From Oscillospiraceae bacterium (lineage in GTDB: Bacteria > Bacillota_A > Clostridia > Oscillospirales > CAG-272), in NCBI GenBank assembly GCA_015063335.1, contig SVUH01000017.1, positions 500 through 35,507 on the forward strand: 35,008 nucleotides of DNA. Direction: 5' to 3'. Below the pieces are notes generated by a model. That model saw nothing but the letters and a program-made list of their open reading frames with translations. It made no database searches and was not told the origin of the DNA. Positions 15,371 to 21,914 of the stretch are shown here, piece by piece. A program made the position numbers and the translations under genes. Every line of letters begins with the position of its first letter. The stretch's first letter is position 1.

Positions 15371-16930
15371 TTATTTTATTTCACCATCAAAGCTTTTTTC
15401 AAAGGCTTCGTGAATTATTTTCTCGTCGGGCTTCTTGGTGAGCAAGCTTACTACGACGGTTACGATGATTGAGAATACCATGCAAAGGACACCTATTAAG
15501 GGAGAGGTCGAAACGCCGTCCTTAATAGCAGTCGCAAGGCTTGCATCCCAGCCGTTCTTGTCGTATCCGAAGATTATTATAAGGGATACGGTAAGTACCA
15601 AGGAGCTTATCATTGAGGTCCACACGGCGGGAACGGTTACCCTTTTCCAAAGCACACCGAGCACGTACGGGCCGATAAAGCAGCCTGCGAGAGTACCCCA
15701 GCTTATGCCCATCATGTAGGCGATCGCGGTCATGCCGAACTCCTCGTTTAGTATAGCGAGGACTACGGAGATAACGATGAATATAAGGCAGAGAATTCTC
15801 ATGACGGTGTTGGTTTTCTTATCACTTGCCTTGTCGTTTATCTTACCCTTGTAGAGGTCGATAGCGATGACCGACGCGCTGGCGAGGGAAACTGACGAGA
15901 GCGTTGACATACTCGCGGAGAGAATAAGCACCGCAATAATACCCGTAAGACCTGCGGGGATCACTTCTTTGAGCATGGTGGGAATTACGAACGCGTCCTT
16001 GACGGGACCTGCATCTGTTGTGAGTATGTCCCCGAAATAGTAGCTGAGCGCTCCTGAAAAGTAAGCGACGATGCCGATCACGAGAGCGAACAGAGTGCTT
16101 ACTACAACGCCCTGATATATAGCTTTCTTGTCTCGGATCGCGTAATACTTGTGAATAGTCTGGGGAAGTGCCCATACACCGAACGAGGTGAGAAGCACAA
16201 GAGAGATAAGGGATACGGTAGTACCATAGAGTCCAGAGCTGTTTTCTGCACCGAACGTGACCCAAGTAAGGTTGGGATCGTTTACAAGCTCCGAAATATC
16301 CCAATTTACGTTTGAGTGGTTCATATAGCAGAATATCATGCAAACTACGCCGATTATCATAATTATTCCCTGAATGAAATCGGAGAGAGCGGTCGCAAAA
16401 TATCCGCCGAAGAAAAGATATACCGCAGTGAGAGCCGCAAGCGCCAGCATTACTATCCAGCCCTCAATGCCGAATACTATTTCAAAAAGGCTGCTTATGC
16501 CGTTATAAACGGACGCGGAATAGGGAATGAGAAATACGAATATTATAATTGCTGAAACGAATTTAATGTTTTTGCTGCCGTAACGCTTCTGGAAAAACTC
16601 GGGCATCGTTTTAGCAGAGAGCCGTTGAGTCATGTTTTTTGTTCTCTTTGCGAGCACGAGCCAGGCGACAAGAGTTCCGAGTATTGCGTTTCCTATGCCT
16701 ATCCAAACGGAGGCAAGTCCGAAAGAGCGACCGAACTGTCCTGCGTAGCCTATAAAAATAACTGCGGAAAAATATGTAGTTCCGTAAGCAAATGCCGTCA
16801 TCCATCCGTTAAGCCCTTTTTTTCCAGCAAGGAGGAAATCGTTTACTGAGCCTGAGCGATTTTTAGTATAGATCGCTATGAGGATCATAGACAAAGCATA
16901 CAGCGCTAAAATAATCAAATCGAGGACCAT
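15371..16930 (-). CDS. Sodium:solute symporter (SSS family)
   Basis: A 519-residue membrane protein with about thirteen hydrophobic segments and the SSS/PutP family pattern: an N-terminal helix, then SVNDFLLAGKKGLNGWMTAFAYGTTYFSAVIF, where Ser/Thr residues line the sodium site. The family couples Na+ entry to uptake of proline, pantothenate, sugars or carboxylates. I chose ATG 16930 because TGGAG sits 5 nt upstream; a TTG six codons earlier would place that ribosome binding site inside the gene. It is first in the operon, just after the consensus promoter at 16973-17001, so it probably imports the aromatic amino acid or aryl-acid that the following enzymes use (inference). Confidence 0.9.
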   Translation of the reverse strand: MVLDLIILALYALSMILIAIYTKNRSGSVNDFLLAGKKGLNGWMTAFAYGTTYFSAVIFIGYAGQFGRSFGLASVWIGIGNAILGTLVAWLVLAKRTKNMTQRLSAKTMPEFFQKRYGSKNIKFVSAIIIFVFLIPYSASVYNGISSLFEIVFGIEGWIVMLALAALTAVYLFFGGYFATALSDFIQGIIMIIGVVCMIFCYMNHSNVNWDISELVNDPNLTWVTFGAENSSGLYGTTVSLISLVLLTSFGVWALPQTIHKYYAIRDKKAIYQGVVVSTLFALVIGIVAYFSGALSYYFGDILTTDAGPVKDAFVIPTMLKEVIPAGLTGIIAVLILSASMSTLSSVSLASASVIAIDLYKGKINDKASDKKTNTVMRILCLIFIVISVVLAILNEEFGMTAIAYMMGISWGTLAGCFIGPYVLGVLWKRVTVPAVWTSMISSLVLTVSLIIIFGYDKNGWDASLATAIKDGVSTSPLIGVLCMVFSIIVTVVVSLLTKKPDEKIIHEAFEKSFDGEIK

Positions 16931-16972
16931 AAAAACTCCAGATAACAATGTATAACATAATAATTAATGTAA

Positions 16973-17001
16973 ATTATATCACACAAGCCCTTTAATGTCA
17001 A
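16973..17001 (-). promoter_or_regulatory. Consensus promoter of the aryl-acid operon
   Basis: On the minus strand TTGACA (16996-17001) and TATAAT (16973-16978) are separated by exactly 17 nt, with TGTGA in front of the -10 box (TRTGn extended -10). This is a full-consensus sigma-A promoter. The gene gaps downstream are mostly under 30 nt, so it probably drives the whole run to 6515. Confidence 0.9.
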
Positions 17002-17092
17002 GGTTATTGAGGAGATTTTAAGGTCAAAAAACGACATTTTTCAATATGCCTGCGGCGTGATAAAATGAGGTGGGAAAAAGTAAACTATTGCA

Positions 17093-17121
17093 TTGACAAA
17101 ATCACGGTTTTTCTGTATAAT
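17093..17121 (+). promoter_or_regulatory. Consensus promoter of the SDR gene
   Basis: TTGACA (17093-17098), 17-nt spacer, TATAAT (17116-17121), 33 nt before the start codon. It is a perfect match to the sigma-A consensus and diverges from the aryl-acid operon promoter about 90 bp away. Confidence 0.9.
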
Positions 17122-17154
17122 ATATACAACTAAGAACAGCAAAGGAAAAGTGGT

Positions 17155-17865
17155 ATGTTTGACTTTAATGGTAAGATAGCAGTCGTCAGCGGCGGTGCTA
17201 AGGGAATTGGTAAGTGCATATGCGAGGAATTTGAGAGGGCAGGCGCTAAGGTTTGTATCATAGACCTTCTTGATAACCCCTATTTTGTGGGGGATCTTTC
17301 GGATAAGGAAACCCTTGAGCAATTTGCAAAAAAGGTTATTTCGGACTACGGACGTGTCGATTTTCTAATTAACAACGCAGCTCCCGCGTCGTTCGGTATT
17401 GAAAACGCAACGTACGAGGATTTTGAATATGCTCTGCGCGTAGGAGTCAGCGCTCCTTTTTATCTTTCAAAGCTTTTTATGCCTTACTTTGCTGAAAACG
17501 CGAGCATCGTCAATATTTCGTCATCACGCGACCGAATGAGTCAGCCGGGAACGGAAAGCTATACGGCGGCAAAGGGCGGTATTTCTGCTCTTACACATGC
17601 CCTTGCAGTCAGCTTCGCGGGAAAGGTCAGAGTTAATTCAATATCCCCCGGTTGGATCGACACAGGATATAGGATCTATGATGGCGCTGATGCTCTCCAA
17701 CAGCCTGTCGGCAGAGTAGGAAATCCCTTGGATATTGCCAATGCGGTCATGTATCTTTGCTCGGGTATGGCGGGATTTATTACGGGCGAGAATATCTGCA
17801 TTGACGGCGGAATGACTCGCTCTATGATATATCACGGTGACTTTGGGTGGACTCTTGAAAGGTAA
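17155..17865 (+). CDS. Short-chain dehydrogenase/reductase (SDR)
   Basis: A 236-residue classical SDR. The cofactor loop is SGGAKGIGK (residues 12-20; Ser in place of the usual Thr). LINNAA is the NNAG-like motif, and the catalytic set is Ser in ISSS (122-124), Tyr136 and Lys140 in ESYTAAKGG. Asp37 at the end of the second strand suggests a preference for NAD(H). The C-terminal GENICIDGGM is normal. Substrates may be 3-oxoacyl, sugar or hydroxysteroid compounds; nothing fixes this. AAAGGAA precedes the ATG. It stands alone, about 190 nt before NfnA, with no clear terminator between. Confidence 0.88.
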   Translation: MFDFNGKIAVVSGGAKGIGKCICEEFERAGAKVCIIDLLDNPYFVGDLSDKETLEQFAKKVISDYGRVDFLINNAAPASFGIENATYEDFEYALRVGVSAPFYLSKLFMPYFAENASIVNISSSRDRMSQPGTESYTAAKGGISALTHALAVSFAGKVRVNSISPGWIDTGYRIYDGADALQQPVGRVGNPLDIANAVMYLCSGMAGFITGENICIDGGMTRSMIYHGDFGWTLER

Positions 17866-17909
17866 TTTCAGACTAAGCCGTATAATGTCAAATTAATTTA
17901 AAAAAATGC

Positions 17910-17938
17910 TGGACTTTGAATTGTTTTTGTGATATAAT
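17910..17938 (+). promoter_or_regulatory. Promoter of nfnAB
   Basis: TGGACT (17910-17915), 17-nt spacer ending in TGTGA, then TATAAT (17933-17938): a weak -35 compensated by an extended -10. It implies a 5' leader of about 115 nt before the start at 18059. The leader has no structure I can assign to a known riboswitch. Confidence 0.65.
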
Positions 17939-18058
17939 ATTCAAATGAGCTTGTAGCTGCCCTCATGCACGGAAATGCTTGCGCTGATGGCGGTTGACAC
18001 GTATAAAGCGGATACGCTCCGGTATTCGCATGCCTCAAATTGCAAATTGGAGAGAAAA

Positions 18059-18913
18059 ATGTACAGAATAACTGAGAAAAAGGTATTAAACCCTACGGTG
18101 GTGCAGCTTTGTATAGAAGCGCCTCTTGTGGCAAAAAAAGCACGCCCCGGTCAATTTATTATTTTGCGAGTTGACGAGGACGGCGAGCGCATTCCGCTTA
18201 CCGTTGCGGGTGTAAATCGGGAAAAGGGAACTGTTAAGATTATATATCAGGTAGTCGGCGCTACTACCGAAAAGCTTTCGCATAAGGAAGCGGGAGACTA
18301 TATTCAGGATTTCGTAGGCCCTCTCGGTGTGGCAACTCACCTTGACGGACTTAAAAAGGTATGTATAGTCGGCGGCGGTGTCGGTTGTGCTATCGCTATG
18401 CCTATCGCCGAGGAGCTTCACCGCATGGGTGCTGACGTCACGAGCATTATAGGCTTCCGAAACAAGGATCTTCTTATTCTTGAGGACGAGTTTAAGGCTT
18501 GCTCCAACACACTTCGCGTTATGACTGACGACGGCTCTTACGGAGAGCACGGCAACGTAACCTTGCCGCTCAGACAAATGCTTGAGGCAGGCGAGAAATT
18601 TGACATGATAATAACGATAGGCCCTCTCATTATGATGAAATTCGTAGTAGAGACGGCAAGACCGTTCGCAATACCCGTGACTGCTTCCATGAACCCAATC
18701 ATGATCGACGGAACGGGAATGTGCGGCGGTTGCAGACTTACGCTTAACGTGGACGGTAAGAGAGTTACTAGGTTTGCGTGCGTTGACGGTCCTGATTTTA
18801 ACGGCTACGAGATCGATTTTGACGAGGCTATGTCGCGCGGCAGAATGTATACTGCGTTTGAGCGTCATAAGCACGAGGAAGCCTGCAATCTCTTCAAAAA
18901 GGAGGTAGATTGA
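18059..18913 (+). CDS. nfnA: NADH-dependent ferredoxin:NADP+ oxidoreductase, subunit A
   Basis: A 284-residue ferredoxin-NADP reductase-like flavoprotein. The N-terminal FAD domain contains RPGQFIILRV and ERIPLTVAG; the nucleotide-binding domain begins VCIVGGGVGCAIAMPIAEEL; and near the C terminus DGTGMCGGCRLT plus FACVDGPDF gives the cysteines of the [2Fe-2S] cluster. I chose the ATG at 18059, which has GGAGAG in front and gives the usual family length; the frame is open for 28 codons upstream but without a good ribosome binding site. With NfnB it bifurcates electrons between NADPH, NAD+ and ferredoxin. The same fold is annotated as sulfide dehydrogenase beta or glutamate synthase-associated FNR, so context with NfnB decides the call. 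Confidence 0.9.
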   Translation: MYRITEKKVLNPTVVQLCIEAPLVAKKARPGQFIILRVDEDGERIPLTVAGVNREKGTVKIIYQVVGATTEKLSHKEAGDYIQDFVGPLGVATHLDGLKKVCIVGGGVGCAIAMPIAEELHRMGADVTSIIGFRNKDLLILEDEFKACSNTLRVMTDDGSYGEHGNVTLPLRQMLEAGEKFDMIITIGPLIMMKFVVETARPFAIPVTASMNPIMIDGTGMCGGCRLTLNVDGKRVTRFACVDGPDFNGYEIDFDEAMSRGRMYTAFERHKHEEACNLFKKEVD

Positions 18914-18914
18914 A

Positions 18915-20330
18915 GTGGCAAAAGCAAATATGACTCTTACTAAAAACGCCATGCCCACGCAGGATCCCAAGGTTCGCGCGCATAACTTCCGCGAGGTAGC
19001 CCTCGGCTACACGGAGGAGATGGCTATTGACGAGGCGATGAGATGCCTTAATTGCAAAAATATGCCTTGTGTTTCGGGTTGCCCCGTAAAAATTCACATA
19101 CCCGAATTTATTTCTAAAATCAAAGAGGGTGACTTTGAGGCGGCATATCAGATCATTACAAAGTCATCGTCCTTGCCCGCTGTTTGCGGGCGCGTTTGCC
19201 CGCAGGAGGTGCAGTGCGAGTCTAAATGCGTAAGAGGTATCAAGGGCGAGAGCGTCGGAATTGGCAGACTTGAACGCTTTGTTGCCGATTGGCACAATAC
19301 GTTTTGCACCGAAAAGCCCGAAAGACCTAAGAGCAACGGACACAGAGTTGCCGTCGTAGGCTCGGGTCCGTCAGGACTTACGTGCGCCGGCGACCTTGCC
19401 AAAAAAGGCTATGAGGTGACCGTATTTGAGGCTCTGCACACCGCAGGCGGCGTTTTGGTATACGGAATTCCCGAATTCCGTTTGCCTAAGGCAATAGTCG
19501 CAAAAGAGGTCGACACCCTCAAATCACTTGGCGTAAGAATAGAAACAAACGTAGTTATCGGAAAGACTCTTACTGTTGACGAGCTGTTCCGAGAGGGCTA
19601 CGAGGCTGTTTTTATCGGCTCGGGTGCAGGACTTCCCAATTTTATGGGCATTCCCGGAGAGGCGCTTTGCGGAGTTTACTCGGCAAATGAATTTCTCACG
19701 CGAAGCAATCTTATGAAGTCATATCTTGACAACCCCGAAACGCCTATAATGAAGGGCGGTAAGGTTGCCGTCGTGGGCGGCGGAAACGTGGCTATGGACG
19801 CCGCGAGAACCGCACTCCGTCTTGGTGCGGAAAAGGTATATATCGTGTATAGACGCTCAATGGAGGAGCTTCCCGCAAGGCGCGAGGAGGTCGAGCATGC
19901 AGAGGAGGAGGGAATTGAGTTTTGCCTGCTTTGCAATCCCGTTGAAATTCTCGGCTACCATAACCACGAAAACGCAAGAGACCCGAAAAACGGCTTCGTT
20001 ACTGGTATGACTTGTGTCAGAATGGAGCTTGGCGAGCCCGACGAGCGCGGACGTCGCAGCCCGATGGTTATTGAGGGCAGTGAGTTTACCATTGACGTTG
20101 ACACCGTTATCATGTCTATCGGAACGTCTCCGAACCCCTTGATAAAGGCAACGACGGAGGGACTTGAGGTCAATAGGCGCGGCGGTATCGTGGTAAATGA
20201 GGACGGTCTTACGTCGCGAGAGTCGGTCTATGCAGGGGGCGACGCCGTAACGGGCGCGGCAACTGTAATTTCCGCTATGGGAGCGGGAAAAACTGCTGCT
20301 AAGGCGATCGACGAGGCGCTTTCAAAGTAA
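18915..20330 (+). CDS. nfnB: NADH-dependent ferredoxin:NADP+ oxidoreductase, subunit B (GltD-like)
   Basis: A 471-residue protein like the small subunit of glutamate synthase. The N-terminal iron-sulfur region has CLNCKNMPCVSGC and CGRVCPQEVQCESKC for two 4Fe-4S clusters. Two Rossmann motifs follow, VAVVGSGPSGLTCAGDLAKK (FAD) and VAVVGGGNVAMDAARTA (NADPH), and the C-terminal GGDAVTGAATVISAMGAGK closes the flavin site. The GTG start at 18915 has GGAGG 9 nt upstream and begins 1 nt after the nfnA stop. No large GltB subunit is nearby, which favours NfnB over glutamate synthase. It supplies NADPH or reduced ferredoxin and so links to the hydrogenases and IorAB around it. Confidence 0.9.
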   Translation: MAKANMTLTKNAMPTQDPKVRAHNFREVALGYTEEMAIDEAMRCLNCKNMPCVSGCPVKIHIPEFISKIKEGDFEAAYQIITKSSSLPAVCGRVCPQEVQCESKCVRGIKGESVGIGRLERFVADWHNTFCTEKPERPKSNGHRVAVVGSGPSGLTCAGDLAKKGYEVTVFEALHTAGGVLVYGIPEFRLPKAIVAKEVDTLKSLGVRIETNVVIGKTLTVDELFREGYEAVFIGSGAGLPNFMGIPGEALCGVYSANEFLTRSNLMKSYLDNPETPIMKGGKVAVVGGGNVAMDAARTALRLGAEKVYIVYRRSMEELPARREEVEHAEEEGIEFCLLCNPVEILGYHNHENARDPKNGFVTGMTCVRMELGEPDERGRRSPMVIEGSEFTIDVDTVIMSIGTSPNPLIKATTEGLEVNRRGGIVVNEDGLTSRESVYAGGDAVTGAATVISAMGAGKTAAKAIDEALSK

Positions 20331-20355
20331 AATATACAAATATTTAATTTTCAGG

Positions 20356-20388
20356 AAAAGGTTTCTCGGTAACGAGTGGCCTTTTTTT
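20356..20388 (+). terminator. Intrinsic terminator after nfnAB
   Basis: AAAAGG pairs with CCTTTT, and CTCG with CGAG around a GTAA loop, across a small internal loop; a run of seven T follows. Confidence 0.75.
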
Positions 20389-20399
20389 GCATTTACTTG

Positions 20400-20428
20400 T
20401 TGAATTTGTGCGAATTTTGTGATATAAT
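20400..20428 (+). promoter_or_regulatory. Upstream promoter of the kinase/hydrogenase operon
   Basis: TTGAAT (20400-20405), 17-nt spacer ending in TGTGA, then TATAAT (20423-20428). The extended -10 is identical to those of nfnAB and the aryl-acid operon. Confidence 0.75.
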
Positions 20429-20464
20429 GTAACAGGAGAAATATGTAAATATATTATTTAATAC

Positions 20465-20493
20465 TTTACAATTTCCTTAATGTATGATATACT
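20465..20493 (+). promoter_or_regulatory. Second promoter of the kinase/hydrogenase operon
   Basis: TTTACA (20465-20470), 17-nt spacer ending in TGA, then TATACT (20488-20493), 65 bp downstream of the first promoter. Two promoters in series suggest the operon answers to more than one signal. Confidence 0.6.
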
Positions 20494-20526
20494 GTTATGA
20501 GTTGTGTCGGAAGATAGCAAATGAAC

Positions 20527-20572
20527 GGCTATTATAGCCTAAAAGATAGACTTGGCATTGTGACAGTGCCAA
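20527..20572 (+). promoter_or_regulatory. Two inverted repeats in the leader of the kinase/hydrogenase operon
   Basis: GGCTA-TTA-TAGCC (20527-20539) and TTGGCATTG-TGA-CAGTGCCAA (20552-20572; nine pairs including one G-U) lie between the second promoter and the start codon, the latter ending 25 nt before the ATG. TTGGCA...TGCCAA has the shape of a dimeric repressor site, but both could also fold in RNA. There is no T-run, so neither is an ordinary terminator. Confidence 0.5.
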
Positions 20573-20597
20573 ATAAGCAAAAATCGCGAGGTGTAAA

Positions 20598-21347
20598 ATG
20601 AATCTTGACAGGGTAATTGCAGTAAGAAATGATAAAACGGTATACCGTGACGGAGATAGGACCGTTAAGGTGTTTAATGCGGAATATACGAAAGCAGACG
20701 TGCTCAACGAGGCCTTGAATCATTCCCGTATCGAGGAAACGGGGCTTAACGTTTCCAAGGTCCTTGAGGTGACGATGATCGGCGATAAGTGGGCGATCGT
20801 TTTTGACCATATAAAGGGAAAAACGCTTGCCCAGCTTATAGAGGAATGCCCCGAGAAGAAGTCAGAATATATCGAGCTTTTAGTCGATCTTCAAATGGAG
20901 GTCCATTCAAAGAGCTGTCCGCTTCTCAATAAGCTCAAGGACAAGATGAGCAGAAAGGTGGAGGACACCGAGTTTGACGCTACAACGCGCTATGATCTTT
21001 ACGCACGGATCAACGATATGCCGAAGCACAGCAAGGTTTGTCACGGAGATTTTAACCCCTCGAACATAGTGATCGCAGAGAACGGTACGCCCTATATTCT
21101 CGACTGGTCTCACGCGACTCAGGGAAATGCATCAGCGGACGTTGCTCGCACGTATTTGCTGTTTTGGCTGAACGGAGATATAAGCGGCGCGGAGATATAT
21201 CTTGATAAATTCTGCGAAAAGAGCAATACGGAAAAGCAGTACGTCAAGAAGTGGATGCCTCTTGTTGCGGCGGCGCAGTCACTTGAGGGCAACGAAAAAG
21301 AGAGAGAGTTCCTTATGTCGTGGGTGCGCGGCACGGAGCATAAATAA
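20598..21347 (+). CDS. Aminoglycoside phosphotransferase-like kinase
   Basis: A 249-residue member of the APH/choline-kinase-like fold. The N-terminal lobe has repeated beta strands with a Lys in DRTVKVFN. The hinge region is VFDHIKGKTLAQLI. The catalytic loop is CHGDFNPSNIVI, with Asp as base and Asn as Mg ligand, and LDWSHATQG holds the second metal-binding Asp (DFG equivalent). These kinases phosphorylate small molecules such as antibiotics, choline, homoserine or sugars. GAGGTG precedes the ATG. Only 47 nt without a promoter or terminator separate it from the [2Fe-2S] and hydrogenase genes, so it is probably co-transcribed with them. A resistance role seems unlikely given this context; the substrate is unknown. 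Confidence 0.83.
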   Translation: MNLDRVIAVRNDKTVYRDGDRTVKVFNAEYTKADVLNEALNHSRIEETGLNVSKVLEVTMIGDKWAIVFDHIKGKTLAQLIEECPEKKSEYIELLVDLQMEVHSKSCPLLNKLKDKMSRKVEDTEFDATTRYDLYARINDMPKHSKVCHGDFNPSNIVIAENGTPYILDWSHATQGNASADVARTYLLFWLNGDISGAEIYLDKFCEKSNTEKQYVKKWMPLVAAAQSLEGNEKEREFLMSWVRGTEHK

Positions 21348-21394
21348 AAAGTGTATTCACTCATAAAACAATAGAAATAAGTGAGGATAAAGAC

Positions 21395-21637
21395 GTGTTG
21401 AAGATTATAGTTTGCATAGGAAGCTCTTGCCACATAAAGGGCTCACGTAAGGTTGTTGAAGAGCTTCAGAATTTGATCGCGGAGAACGGACTTGGAAGCA
21501 AGGTCGAGCTTGGCGGAACATTCTGCATGGGCAGATGCCAACAGGGCGTATGCGTAACGGTTGACGGCGAATTCTATTCCGTTACTCCCGAGAGTGTAGG
21601 AGAGTTCTTTACAAAGGAAGTTTTATCTAAGGTATAA
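21395..21637 (+). CDS. [2Fe-2S] thioredoxin-like ferredoxin domain protein, first copy
   Basis: An 80-residue protein that is essentially one thioredoxin-like [2Fe-2S] ferredoxin domain, as in NuoE and HydC-type subunits. The cluster ligands are CIGSSC near the N terminus and FCMGRC near the middle (C-x4-C ... C-x3-C). The start is GTG 21395 with GAGGA upstream; TTG one codon later is possible. It is one of two consecutive small proteins with the same domain, and is 9 nt from the next. In hydrogenase loci such domains shuttle electrons to or from the H-cluster protein, so it is a likely electron partner of the putative sensor hydrogenase downstream. Confidence 0.85.
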   Translation: MLKIIVCIGSSCHIKGSRKVVEELQNLIAENGLGSKVELGGTFCMGRCQQGVCVTVDGEFYSVTPESVGEFFTKEVLSKV

Positions 21638-21646
21638 GGTGCAGAA

Positions 21647-21910
21647 ATGTTATTTATTCAGGTTTGTGTAGGCTCGTCGTGCCATCTCAAGGGCTCGCAG
21701 GAGATTGTTGAGCTTTTTGAGAGCGCTGTATCGGAATATCACCTTGAAGACGAGGTCGTGCTTTCGGGCAGCTTTTGCATTGGAAAGTGCAACCGAGTTG
21801 GTGTTACGGTCCAGATAAACGATGACGTTCACGTAGGTGTAACGAGAGATAATTTCAGAGAATTTTTTAAGACGAACGTACTTGACGTGATCGAAAAGGA
21901 AAGGGGATAA
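21647..21910 (+). CDS. [2Fe-2S] thioredoxin-like ferredoxin domain protein, second copy
   Basis: An 87-residue paralogue of the gene before it, with cysteine pairs CVGSSC and FCIGKC, so both copies should bind a [2Fe-2S] cluster. It starts 9 nt after the first copy and ends 4 nt before the sensor-like hydrogenase gene. Retention of two unequal copies suggests a heterodimer or two electron carriers with different potentials. The second half differs most (VTVQINDDVHVGVTRDN against VCVTVDGEFYSVTPES). Confidence 0.85.
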   Translation: MLFIQVCVGSSCHLKGSQEIVELFESAVSEYHLEDEVVLSGSFCIGKCNRVGVTVQINDDVHVGVTRDNFREFFKTNVLDVIEKERG

Positions 21911-21914
21911 CGAA

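Noticed and set aside
17941..18058. Possible riboswitch or upstream extension of nfnA.
   Set aside because: The frame is open upstream but has no ribosome binding site, and I see no fold that matches a known riboswitch class.
18086..18970. A 294-codon minus-strand frame opposite nfnA.
   Set aside because: No recognisable domain and fully covered by the well-supported nfnA gene.
18915..20330. Glutamate synthase small subunit (GltD).
   Set aside because: No GltB large subunit nearby and a direct pairing with an FNR-type NfnA partner favour NfnB.
20598..21347. Calling the APH-like kinase an antibiotic-resistance gene.
   Set aside because: Only the general kinase motifs are visible; context is metabolic and no resistance-specific residues can be shown.
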